Shown here: one piece after another, positions 55,868-63,387 of the stretch
How the letters are laid out: each line of letters begins with the position of its first letter
Position numbering within the stretch: the first letter of the stretch is position 1
Assembly (NCBI RefSeq): GCF_014695385.1
Contig: NZ_JACJOD010000013.1
Coordinates: 124,001-188,000 of the forward strand
Direction: 5' to 3'
DNA: 64,000 bases
Source of the DNA: Trichocoleus sp. FACHB-46
Lineage (GTDB): Bacteria; Cyanobacteriota; Cyanobacteriia; FACHB-46
The notes under the pieces: generated by a model
Databases searched by the model: none
What the model was told of the DNA's origin: nothing
The model's input: the letters and a program-made list of their open reading frames with translations, nothing else
Position numbers and translations under genes: made by a program

Positions 55868-56578
55868 ATGGCTAGCGATCGCAAAATTGCTGTGGTGACG
55901 GGTGCAAATCGAGGTTTGGGTTTGGAAACGTCGCGGCAATTAGCTAAGCAAGGCGTTTATATCATTCTCACGAGTCGTGATCAGGCGAAGGGACAGCCTG
56001 TCGTTCAGCAGTTGCAGTCTGAGGGGTTGGAGGTTGGATATCATCCCTTAGATGTGACTGATGCGGTCAGTGTGCAACAACTCGCCCAGTTTGTTCGTGA
56101 CCAATTTGGCCATTTAGAAATTCTGGTCAATAATGCTGGCATTGGCCTTGATTTTGACAATGGCAGTCTCTTTAATCTACAAATTGAGACACTGGCGCAA
56201 ACCTTACAGACCAATCTTTATGGCCCGATTCTGCTCTCCCAGGCACTCATTCCGCTGATGCAAATCCGGGGATATGGCCGAGTGGTGAATGTCTCTTCTG
56301 GAGCGGGGCAATTAAGCGAGATGAACAGCGGCTATCCCAGTTATCGAATGTCGAAAACGGCTCTCAATGCTTTAACTCGCATTCTGGCGAATGAGTTGCA
56401 AGGGAGCAATATCCTAGTGAACTCGGTGTGTCCCGGCTGGGTAAGAACAGATATGGGTGGCCCTGATGCCCCTCGTACGCCAGAGCAAGGAGCAGACACG
56501 ATCGCCTGGTTAGCCACTCTACCGGATGGTGGCCCTACCGGAGGTTTCTTTCGCGATCGCCAACCTATCCCCTGGTAA
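55868..56578 (+). CDS. Short-chain dehydrogenase/reductase
   Basis: 236 residues from ATG 55868, which has AGGAGG at a good distance; an upstream TTG is unlikely. Rossmann motif TGANRGLGLETSRQLA (TGxxxGxG), NNAG in LVNNAGIGLDF, active Ser in VNVSSGAG, and YRMSK carrying the catalytic Tyr and Lys. NADPH is the likely cofactor from the Arg after the glycine motif. It resembles carbonyl-reductase-type SDRs; the C-terminal WLATLPDGGPTGGFFRDRQ is typical of that group. Substrate unknown. Confidence 0.92.
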   Translation: MASDRKIAVVTGANRGLGLETSRQLAKQGVYIILTSRDQAKGQPVVQQLQSEGLEVGYHPLDVTDAVSVQQLAQFVRDQFGHLEILVNNAGIGLDFDNGSLFNLQIETLAQTLQTNLYGPILLSQALIPLMQIRGYGRVVNVSSGAGQLSEMNSGYPSYRMSKTALNALTRILANELQGSNILVNSVCPGWVRTDMGGPDAPRTPEQGADTIAWLATLPDGGPTGGFFRDRQPIPW

Positions 56579-56698
56579 AGCACCTTATAGATGAGATTTA
56601 GCCATTTCTGTGCTCACCCATGATTGCTGGGGCAAACTTAGGACATGGCTGCTTAATGACACTAAGGCGATCGCGGGTTTGGGAGACAGCAATCTAGC

Positions 56699-57535
56699 AT
56701 GTTTAATGCCACAGAGCTTTTAATCGAAAACTTTTTAGAACAACTCAGAAGTGCCTACCAACGTACCTATGGCGGCTGGAAATCCGAATACCAGGAGATT
56801 ATTGCCTGGGTAGGTAGCATGGCGCTAGAGAATATCGCCAACAGTGATGCGCTCTATCACAACGTGGAGCACACGATTCTCGTCACGTTGGTAGGACAGG
56901 AGATCCTACGGGGTAAGCATATCCGGGATGGAGGGGTCTCCTGCGATGATTGGCTGCACTGCATGATTTCTCTGCTCTGTCACGACATTGGCTATATCAA
57001 AGGGGTTTGCCGTCGCGATCGCCCAGGTTTATACGCTACGGGTATGGGTGACACCATGATTTCTCTGCCACCCGGAGCGACCGATGCCAGTCTCACGCCT
57101 TACCACATCGATCGCGGCAAGCTATTTATTGAGGAGCGGTTTGGCGGACACCCACTAATCGACGCCGAAGAAATTAAGCGCAATATTGAACTTACCCGTT
57201 TCCCGGTGCCAAACGATAGCGATCATCAAGACACAATTAACTACCCCGGTTTGCTCAGAGCCGCAGATTTAATTGGTCAACTGAGTGATGTTCGTTATCT
57301 GCAAAAAATTAATGCGCTGTTTTACGAATTTGAAGAAAACGGCACCAACAAACACTTGGGTTATCACCATCCTGGTGACCTACGGCAAGGCTACCCAAAG
57401 TTCTTCTGGAACGTGGTTTACCGCTACGTAGAAAACGCGCTCACTTATCTGCAATTGACGCAACAAGGCCAACAAATCATCGCCAATCTTTACGCCAATG
57501 TTTTTGTTATAGAACACGGTCCAGCAGTAATTTAA
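56699..57535 (+). CDS. HD-domain metalloprotein (Npun_R2479-like family)
   Basis: 278 residues. HD-fold metal ligands: YHNVEHTILVTLVG near residue 52 and SLLCHDIGYIKGVCRRD near residue 97, with a later Asp in LLRAADLIGQLSD. I recognise it as the cyanobacterial family named after Npun_R2479. The family probably has metal-dependent phosphohydrolase activity on nucleotides, but no substrate is assigned. It stands alone upstream of the DAHP synthase leader. Confidence 0.88.
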   Translation: MFNATELLIENFLEQLRSAYQRTYGGWKSEYQEIIAWVGSMALENIANSDALYHNVEHTILVTLVGQEILRGKHIRDGGVSCDDWLHCMISLLCHDIGYIKGVCRRDRPGLYATGMGDTMISLPPGATDASLTPYHIDRGKLFIEERFGGHPLIDAEEIKRNIELTRFPVPNDSDHQDTINYPGLLRAADLIGQLSDVRYLQKINALFYEFEENGTNKHLGYHHPGDLRQGYPKFFWNVVYRYVENALTYLQLTQQGQQIIANLYANVFVIEHGPAVI

Positions 57536-57719
57536 GAAAGGAGTTTAGAAGAGGAGCGATTGCTTTCTCCTCACCAATCTTCTCCAGAATTCCTCCAAGT
57601 GGGGGGTTGACGATGCTGGTTTTTCTCTGTTAGCGTCGTTGCATAAAGCTTGACAACTCGCAAAAGATTTTTTTGCAAATGCTATCTCTTCGCAGCAGCT
57701 ACTTTTATTTTTGGTATAT

Positions 57720-57803
57720 GGAGGTTCACTTGGAGTGAATCCAGCTTCGGCTGAATCTCCAGGTGGACCGCAGAAAACAGGCTCTGCGGTCTTTTGCTTT
57801 TTT
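57720..57803 (+). promoter_or_regulatory. Structured RNA element ending in a terminator (riboswitch-like), upstream of the DAHP synthase leader
   Basis: GGAG (57720-57723) and CTCC (57757-57760) close a junction holding two hairpins: GGTTCACT / AGTGAATCC (57723-57742, one bulge) and AGC-TTCG-GCT (57743-57752). A terminator follows: GACCGCAGA (57766-57774) / TCTGCGGTC (57783-57791), then TTTTGCTTTTTT. GGTTCAC (57723-57729) can instead pair with GTGGACC (57763-57769), which would break both the first hairpin and the terminator. Such mutually exclusive pairing is typical of riboswitches and attenuators. It could also be a stand-alone small RNA. Other bases between 57536 and 57719 hold nothing recognisable. 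No known riboswitch class matched from memory. Confidence 0.55.
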
Positions 57804-57852
57804 AAGGATAGATTTCACTCACACAAAACCAAGACAGGACTGACGACTCGTG

Positions 57853-58011
57853 ATGACTCCCCGCACCAAAGCAATTTCTCAGATGGCCGCAGCTAGCCTG
57901 TGTGCCCTTAACTTTGGTGATTGCCTAAAGACGCAGTGTTCCTACCTGCGTCTTTGTTTTTGGGGAAGCTGGTTTTATAGCTTTTACTTTTGGACCAGGA
58001 GTTCCGGGTAA
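57853..58011 (+). CDS. Candidate leader peptide rich in Trp, Phe and Tyr codons
   Basis: ATG 57853 (GTG 57850 just before; ATG 57883 also possible) opens a 52-codon frame ending at TAA 58009-58011. Residues 29-45 read YLRLCFWGSWFYSFYFW: ten of seventeen are aromatic (three Trp, four Phe, three Tyr). The stop codon overlaps the first arm of the antiterminator described at 57999-58067. Directly downstream is the gene for DAHP synthase, the first step of aromatic amino acid synthesis. I infer that ribosome stalling at these codons reports aromatic aminoacyl-tRNA supply. The SD is weak (GGA some 14 bases upstream), so translation is unproven. Confidence 0.6.
   Translation: MTPRTKAISQMAAASLCALNFGDCLKTQCSYLRLCFWGSWFYSFYFWTRSSG
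57927..57960 (+). terminator. Terminator-like hairpin inside the leader reading frame
   Basis: A perfect 10-bp stem AAAGACGCAG (57927-57936) / CTGCGTCTTT (57946-57955) with a 9-base loop is followed by GTTTTT. It lies inside the putative leader peptide frame. A translating ribosome would melt it, and an untranslated leader might terminate here. Confidence 0.65.
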
Positions 58012-58067
58012 AGTCGCCATGCTGCTCACTGCACGACCCGGAACTCTCACAAAGTTCCGGGTTTTTT
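57999..58067 (+). promoter_or_regulatory. Transcription attenuator (competing antiterminator and terminator) of the DAHP synthase gene
   Basis: Three arms are seen. A is GAGTTCCGGGT (57999-58009), B is ACCCGGAACTC (58036-58046) and C is GTTCCGGGT (58054-58062), followed by T residues to 58067. A:B is a perfect 11-bp antiterminator. B:C is a perfect 9-bp stem with T-run, an intrinsic terminator. They exclude each other because B is shared. The leader peptide stop codon is at the end of arm A, so a ribosome finishing the peptide would cover A and let B:C form. A ribosome stalled at upstream aromatic codons would leave A free, and readthrough follows. DAHP synthase starts 37 bases after the T-run. 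Confidence 0.8.
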
Positions 58068-58104
58068 GTTATCTCTCACTTCCTCACTCTCTCGGAGACC
58101 CATC

Positions 58105-58983
58105 ATGTTAAACGCCAAACTCGCTAGCAAAGCCCACGCCAACCACAAAAGCGTGATTCAACTGTCTGATCACGTGACCGTTGGCGGTAAAGATCTGCTG
58201 ATTGTCGGTGGCCCTTGCACTGTAGAAAACTTAGCCCAAATGGAAGCTGTGGCTAGCCGCTTACTCACAGCCCCGATCCAAGCCTTGCGGGGTGGAGTTT
58301 ACAAGCCTCGTACCTCTCCCTACGCTTTCCAAGGCATGGGTTTGGAGGGCTTGGAGATTTTAGCCACGGTGCGGCAGCGCTACCACTTGCCTGTAGTGAC
58401 TGAAGTGATGGCGATTTCTCAGATTGAGGAAATTGCTGCTCAGGCTGATATGTTGCAGATTGGTAGCCGCAACATGCAGAACTATGACTTGCTCAAAGCA
58501 CTAGGCCAAGCAGGAAAACCGATTTTGCTGAAGCGGGGTCTCTCCGCCACCATTGAAGAATTTGTTTTGGCAGCGGAATACATCCTGGCTCACGGCAACC
58601 CTAATGTAGTGCTGTGTGAGCGGGGAATTCGTAGTTTCGACACCTACACGCGCAACGTCCTCGACTTGGGTGCGGTTGCTGCCCTAAGGCAAATCACCCA
58701 TCTGCCGATCATTGTTGATCCGAGCCATGCCGCTGGGAAGCGCGAACTAGTAGCCGATCTAGCGAGAGCCGCGATCGCCTGTGGTGCTGATGGCCTGATC
58801 ATTGAGTGTCATCCGGAACCAGAGCAATCAGTCTCGGATGCTCGCCAAGCCCTCTCTTTAGAAGAGATGGCGGAACTAGTCGCTAGCTTGAAGCCGATTG
58901 CGGTTGCGGTTGGGCGAGGCATTGCAGAAATGAATACCCGTCCTCTAGTTCCAGTTTTGGCGGGAATGGTGGGCGTCAAGTAA
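58105..58983 (+). CDS. aroF: 3-deoxy-7-phosphoheptulonate (DAHP) synthase, type I-beta
   Basis: 292 residues from ATG 58105, with GGAG at 8 bases; the frame is open 13 codons upstream but that part overlaps the terminator. Motifs: LIVGGPCTVENLAQM, LRGGVYKPRTSPYAFQG, LQIGSRNMQNYDLLKALG, KRGLSATIEEF, and DPSHAAGKRELV. It lacks an ACT or chorismate mutase domain and is the KDO8P-synthase-like I-beta type. It joins phosphoenolpyruvate and erythrose-4-phosphate, the first shikimate step leading to Phe, Tyr and Trp. Expression is likely controlled by the attenuator just upstream. Confidence 0.95.
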   Translation: MLNAKLASKAHANHKSVIQLSDHVTVGGKDLLIVGGPCTVENLAQMEAVASRLLTAPIQALRGGVYKPRTSPYAFQGMGLEGLEILATVRQRYHLPVVTEVMAISQIEEIAAQADMLQIGSRNMQNYDLLKALGQAGKPILLKRGLSATIEEFVLAAEYILAHGNPNVVLCERGIRSFDTYTRNVLDLGAVAALRQITHLPIIVDPSHAAGKRELVADLARAAIACGADGLIIECHPEPEQSVSDARQALSLEEMAELVASLKPIAVAVGRGIAEMNTRPLVPVLAGMVGVK

Positions 58984-59088
58984 CAAACAAGTAGCAAAGC
59001 AGATTCCAAACACTTACTTCAAAGGCTTGCCTCATGATCAGCATATAGAGGAATATGCCTTTATTCCCTGAAATGAGACTTCAGCTTT

Positions 59089-60627
59089 ATGCCTGCCCTC
59101 AGTCAAGCAGCTAGTCTGCCGCTGCTTCCAGAACTGATTGATGGATTGCCCAATATTTCTGGCTGGGAGGCAGAAGTGCGATCGGTGGTGCAGCACGATC
59201 GCCCCATTTTTCTACCCACTACCAATATTCACCTTCAGGATGTCTCCGCTGCTTTTGCGATCGCCCTCCACATGCACCAGCCCATGATTCCCGCTGGGCC
59301 GCAAGGAGAGTTGATCAGCAACTTGCAGTATATGTTTGAGCATCCCTACGAAGGAGATAACCACAATGCTGGTCCCTTTGCCTACTGCTACAGCCGCATT
59401 GCCGACTTCATGATTGATCTGGTGCGGCAAGGTTGCAATCCTCGTATCATGCTGGACTACTCTGGCACTCTTTTGTGGGGACTGCGCCAGATGGGCCGGG
59501 GAGACATTCTAGACAACCTCAAGCGCATCACTTGCGATCGCACCTACCACCCCTATGTGGAGTGGCTCGGCACTTTCTGGGGACATGCGCTAGCCTCGAC
59601 CACCCCAATTCCTGACCTGAAGCTGCACATTCAAGCTTGGCAACATCACTTTGCGGCCATCTTTGGCTGGGATGCTTTAGCGCGAGTGAAGGGATTTTCT
59701 CTGCCAGAGATGCATCTCCCCAATCATCCTGACACGCTATTTGAACTGGTAAAAGCTTTGAAGGAAGCGGGCTATCGTTGGCTTCTCCTACAAGCAGACA
59801 CAGTAGAAACCACCACAGGCCAACCGCTATCGCAGCTCCATCTCCCGCATCAATTAGTCGCTCGCAACGCTGAGGGAGAAACTGTTAGCATCACGGCGCT
59901 GATTAAAACCCAGGGTGCTGACAATCAGCTAGTCGGGCAGATGCAGCCCTATCAAAAAGCTAGAACTCTCAACCCGCAACTCGTGGGTCAAGTCATGATC
60001 CCGCCATTGGTTGCTCAAATGGGTGATGGCGAAAATAGCGGCATTATGATGAATGAGTTTCCCAGCACGTTCAGAAATGCCTGGTATGACATGAGTGCCC
60101 AAAACCAAGGTCACTTTGGTGTTGTCGGCCTCACAGGCACTGAATATCTAGAACTTATAGAGGCAGCAGGTTGCACCCCAGAGGATTATCCGGTTTGTCA
60201 AGCCAAGGGACAGCACCGAATTTGGCAGCGAGTTTCCGAAGCAGATACTCCCAAGGCGATCGCGCGGGCCATTACCGAACTCAAGCGAGAAGATTCTAGT
60301 TTTCAGGTAGAGGGCGTCTCTTCCGCTCATGCTCTGCGCTGGAGTCAAGGTAACGACCCTGTTTTGGCTTCCATGCAGAAACTCAGTGCGTTGTTTCACC
60401 AAACCCTTGATCCCCTCCTGCAAGCTCAATCAAGCAATGGCGAGGCTAACCCTCACACTAATCCGTTAAGTTCTGCTTTGACTCAGCAACCCCGTTATCG
60501 TCAAGCCCTCCTTTACAACCTGTTAATCCAAACCAGTTGTTTTAACTACTGGGGTCAGGGGATGTGGACTGACTATGCCCGTACGCTCTATAGTCGGGGG
60601 AAAGAGAGTATCTCCAGTCATTTCTAG
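59089..60627 (+). CDS. Glycoside hydrolase family 57 protein
   Basis: 512 residues. The N-terminal catalytic barrel begins FAIALHMHQPMIPAG (GH57 region 1, with the metal- or substrate-linked HQP). Later come GNxxEW-like YVEWLGTFWGHAL and FSLPEMHLPNHPDT, where Glu may be the nucleophile. The C-terminal part is helical. GH57 enzymes act on alpha-1,4 and 1,6 glucans such as glycogen. Cyanobacterial members of this length are often annotated only as glycoside hydrolase. It begins about 105 bases after the DAHP synthase gene, with no obvious terminator between. Confidence 0.82.
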   Translation: MPALSQAASLPLLPELIDGLPNISGWEAEVRSVVQHDRPIFLPTTNIHLQDVSAAFAIALHMHQPMIPAGPQGELISNLQYMFEHPYEGDNHNAGPFAYCYSRIADFMIDLVRQGCNPRIMLDYSGTLLWGLRQMGRGDILDNLKRITCDRTYHPYVEWLGTFWGHALASTTPIPDLKLHIQAWQHHFAAIFGWDALARVKGFSLPEMHLPNHPDTLFELVKALKEAGYRWLLLQADTVETTTGQPLSQLHLPHQLVARNAEGETVSITALIKTQGADNQLVGQMQPYQKARTLNPQLVGQVMIPPLVAQMGDGENSGIMMNEFPSTFRNAWYDMSAQNQGHFGVVGLTGTEYLELIEAAGCTPEDYPVCQAKGQHRIWQRVSEADTPKAIARAITELKREDSSFQVEGVSSAHALRWSQGNDPVLASMQKLSALFHQTLDPLLQAQSSNGEANPHTNPLSSALTQQPRYRQALLYNLLIQTSCFNYWGQGMWTDYARTLYSRGKESISSHF

Positions 60628-61066
60628 AGAGTTGCTTAGTTGCGGCTGATTCGATAGAAGTTTGTCGTGGCGATCGCTCTAGCATTTCTTACCCAAAGTT
60701 TCTTTCTCGACGGATAAAAAGTTGCAAGGCTAGGTGTTTAGCACTCCATTAAGCTAATTTTTCTCAGGAAAAAATTAGTTGAAATTAGTGATTAGTCTAG
60801 AAAAATATCAACTTCAATCTTACTTTGAGGCTGAATTCACTAACCGATCAAAATTTCCGTAGGACTGCATTTTTTTGTATTAATTGCAACAAAATTATTG
60901 GACTAATGCAGAGACATTTGAGCGGCTCAAAGTCCTGTTAAATCAAACAATGGTATGGTAAGCTGTACTCGAAGAGTTTTATTCGGTTGTAGGGTTTGTT
61001 TTCTCATTTCGACAGGCATCTCTCCGAATTTAAATCTCTGCAATTTCTTTGATTCTGGAGAGTTTC
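60628..61066. other. AT-rich upstream region of the RRM protein gene
   Basis: 439 bases. No coding region was seen. Cyanobacterial RRM genes are often cold-induced and have long AU-rich untranslated leaders; this stretch, rich in A/T runs (for example GCATTTTTTTGTATTAATTG), is consistent with that. No promoter was firmly located. Confidence 0.45.
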
Positions 61067-61414
61067 ATGTCCATTTACGTTGGTAATCTGTCTTACGATG
61101 TCACGCAAGACGATTTAAATGCCGTTTTTGCAGAGTACGGCACTGTTAAGCGAGTTCAACTCCCTTTAGACCGGGAAACGGGTCGCCCCCGTGGTTTTGG
61201 TTTTGTCGAAATGTCCACAGAAGCAGAAGAAACCGCAGCAATCGAGGCTCTGGATGGAGCTGAGTGGATGGGTCGCGATCTAAGAGTCAACAAAGCTAAG
61301 CCTCGCGAAGAGCGCAGCGGTAGCGGTGGTGGCGGTGGTAGAGGTCGTGACGATCGCAATAGCTGGGGCGGCGGCGGTGGCGGCGGTGGCGGCAGAGGCT
61401 ACTCCCGGTATTAA
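61067..61414 (+). CDS. rbp: Glycine-rich RRM RNA-binding protein (Rbp family)
   Basis: 115 residues from ATG 61067 ([17 protein letters not shown]), with TGGAG nearby. RNP2 is IYVGNL at the start and RNP1 is RGFGFVEM near residue 46. After one RRM (about 1-80) the tail is Gly/Arg rich and ends GRGYSRY. It binds RNA, is commonly cold-inducible in cyanobacteria, and in some species helps target photosystem mRNAs to thylakoids. rpsU follows about 100 bases downstream; in cyanobacteria rbpA and rpsU are typically linked like this. Confidence 0.93.
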   Translation: MSIYVGNLSYDVTQDDLNAVFAEYGTVKRVQLPLDRETGRPRGFGFVEMSTEAEETAAIEALDGAEWMGRDLRVNKAKPREERSGSGGGGGRGRDDRNSWGGGGGGGGGRGYSRY

Positions 61415-61518
61415 TCATTTCCTAGAAACTGAAGCACTGGCTTGAGTGGATTGAATTTGCGGTAATCCTGGTAAACAATACTCATCACGATTCAGAGGCA
61501 ACCTGAGGGATATACAGA

Positions 61519-61698
61519 ATGACCCAAATTGTTCTGGGCGAAAACGAAGGAATTGAGTCAGCGCTACGTCGCTTCAAGCGTCAAGTTTCTAAAGCTGGAA
61601 TTCTCGCTGATGTGAAGCGTCAACGCTTCTTTGAAACTCCTCAGGACAAGGAGAAGCGTAAAGCGTTAGCCAGACGTCGCAAACATCGCTTTCACTAA
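61519..61698 (+). CDS. rpsU: 30S ribosomal protein S21
   Basis: 59 residues (my translation): [19 protein letters not shown], then [19 protein letters not shown], ending [14 protein letters not shown]21 is a small basic protein of the 30S platform, involved in mRNA binding at initiation. It follows the RRM gene, a known cyanobacterial linkage, and both are thought to respond to temperature. A hairpin terminator shared with the opposite gene follows. Confidence 0.96.
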   Translation: MTQIVLGENEGIESALRRFKRQVSKAGILADVKRQRFFETPQDKEKRKALARRRKHRFH

Positions 61699-61717
61699 AC
61701 TAGGGCTAGCTAAAGCT

Positions 61718-61755
61718 AAAGCGAAGAGTTGTCAGTTGGCACTCTTCGCTTTTAG
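61718..61755 (+). terminator. Bidirectional terminator between rpsU and the amidotransferase gene
   Basis: A perfect 11-bp stem AAAGCGAAGAG (61718-61728) / CTCTTCGCTTT (61742-61752) is followed by a short T tract on each strand. Its right arm touches the stop codon of the minus-strand gene. Confidence 0.7.
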
Positions 61756-62519
61756 TTTGAGGCGGGCTGAGGCAGAGCTACGACCTGTGGTTGGCTTGCC
61801 GCTTGGACAAATGCCTTAAAAATCCTTTGTTGCCCAGAATCTTCTGGGGCAAGTTCTGGATGCCACTGCACCGCGATCGCCCAAGGATGATGCTGATGTT
61901 CTAGCGCTTCAATCACACCATCTGGGGCTTGAGCGGCAACGCGCCAACCGGGAGGTGCGCTTCGGGCTGCTTGGTGGTGCCAAGATACTACATTAATTTC
62001 TGTTTCTCGATGGAGCAAAGTTGCAAGTCGCGTTCTGGGCACAAGTTGCACGGGGTGCTTGGCACAGTGAGACTGATCGGCTCGGTGAATGACGGTATTG
62101 CCAAATTCATCAGGAATGTGAGGAACCAACTGGCCACCGCTCACAACCATAAAAATTTCCAGCCCTCGGCAAATTCCCAACATTGGAATTGACGTTTTCA
62201 GAGCTAGGTTAGCAAGTCCAAGTTCAAAGGCATCTCGCTCGGCATTGACGCGATAGATGCTGGGGTGTGATGAACCCTCATACTCGGCTGGGTCAATATC
62301 GCCGCCCCCCGAAAAGAGCAGACCATCGACAAAATCGAGGATTCGAGCCTGATGCATTTCACCAGGAGTTAGGAGTACAGGCACACCTCCAGCACGTCTG
62401 ACCGCATCTATGTAATTGCTGAACAGAGAGTAGTGGCCTGTTTCGTTTTTGCAAGAAGTCGTGATGCCAATAATTGGCGGCTTCGTAATTGAGTTGGGGG
62501 ATGGAAGAGGGAACAACAT
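61752..62519 (-). CDS. Class I glutamine amidotransferase (gamma-glutamyl-GABA hydrolase family)
   Basis: About 255 residues from ATG 62519; an in-frame ATG 9 bases upstream is equally possible. The nucleophile Cys is in LGICRGLEIFMVVSGG and the His-Glu pair in AVQWHPELA near residue 225. LLFSGGGDIDPAEYEG is the family signature of PuuD-like enzymes, which hydrolyse gamma-glutamyl linkages such as gamma-glutamyl-GABA. A polyamine catabolic operon is not seen around it, so the substrate is open. Confidence 0.9.
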   Translation of the reverse strand: MLFPLPSPNSITKPPIIGITTSCKNETGHYSLFSNYIDAVRRAGGVPVLLTPGEMHQARILDFVDGLLFSGGGDIDPAEYEGSSHPSIYRVNAERDAFELGLANLALKTSIPMLGICRGLEIFMVVSGGQLVPHIPDEFGNTVIHRADQSHCAKHPVQLVPRTRLATLLHRETEINVVSWHHQAARSAPPGWRVAAQAPDGVIEALEHQHHPWAIAVQWHPELAPEDSGQQRIFKAFVQAASQPQVVALPQPASN

Positions 62520-62758
62520 GCTGCACAATCATCCTAAGCAAGACAACCAGGAGAGCGCAGTCTTAGAACCAGAGTGCGATCACCCGCTTTATGATCAACC
62601 ACATTGGGATCATTCACTATTACTAAATTTCCCTAATTTGTTCTAGGAGTTGGCACGATCCCAAACATAATCTTAGGGTCGAAATTTAGGATACTTTAGT
62701 TGCCTGAGTTCTAACTGTGTTCAAACTGTCAGACTTGGCTTTAATCTCGCTCTAAACT

Positions 62759-63208
62759 TCAAGATTCTCTGTTAGCTGACGCGGCTGGAGTGGCAAAGTA
62801 GCGATCGCAGGCATTAGAGTCACAGGCAGGATAAGCAGAATGGTAAACAGCCGTGCGCTGCCCAAACAGGGTATAGCGGTTGTCGCGCACTTGTTCGTAG
62901 ATGCGATCGCCGCTCCACTTTAGACCAGGGAGAGCACGATAGGCAGCCACAAATACATTGCCTAGAGGAAATAATTGACCAATTTCTTCAGCGGCATCAC
63001 TTCCTTGCCAGCGGCGTTCTGGGGCTTCTGCATCAATTAAGATCATGCCTAGTTCGCAGTCCTGAGGGGTGACGTTCCAGCGCTGCAATGTTTCTGGATC
63101 TTGCATGGGAATGTACTGAAAGCGATCGCCTTGGTCTAAGCTTTCTAGAAGTTGTACCAGGGTAACGCAGAGGTTGCATTTGCCGTCATAGATTACGGTG
63201 TAGGGCAT
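62759..63208 (-). CDS. DCC family thiol-disulfide oxidoreductase-like protein (DUF393)
   Basis: 149 residues beginning MPYTVIYDGKCNLCVTLVQLL, with the CxxC of the DCC family (YDGxCxLC). The rest has a thioredoxin-like pattern (FQYIPMQDPETL, FPLGNVFVAAYRALPGLKW). The C-terminal ~30 residues hold two extra Cys (ACDSNACDRYF). It may act as a redox-active or chaperone-like protein; a specific partner is unknown. Confidence 0.9.
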   Translation of the reverse strand: MPYTVIYDGKCNLCVTLVQLLESLDQGDRFQYIPMQDPETLQRWNVTPQDCELGMILIDAEAPERRWQGSDAAEEIGQLFPLGNVFVAAYRALPGLKWSGDRIYEQVRDNRYTLFGQRTAVYHSAYPACDSNACDRYFATPAASANRES

Positions 63209-63387
63209 CAGTTTTTTAGAGAGTTGCCTTTCTATTGTGAATTATTCTCCTCCGTAGAGCAGAAGGCACCTGTACCTAAGAGTTCGGGGATGTCCGGAAA
63301 TCCAGCCTGTCATCGCTTGCTCAAAATTGACTAGAGTGAGAGAGCTAATCCTTGTTCAATTCGCCTAGATCCGAGCGATCGCCCTTC

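Noticed and set aside
57650-57720. Promoter with TTGACA at 57650 and TATATG at 57715
   Set aside because: The spacing is about 59 bases, so they cannot be one promoter; neither has a good partner at 16-18 bases.
57711-57896. Plus-strand reading frame of 61 codons over the riboswitch-like element
   Set aside because: It starts at TTG, crosses the terminator T-run and has no protein character; the RNA structure explains the sequence better.
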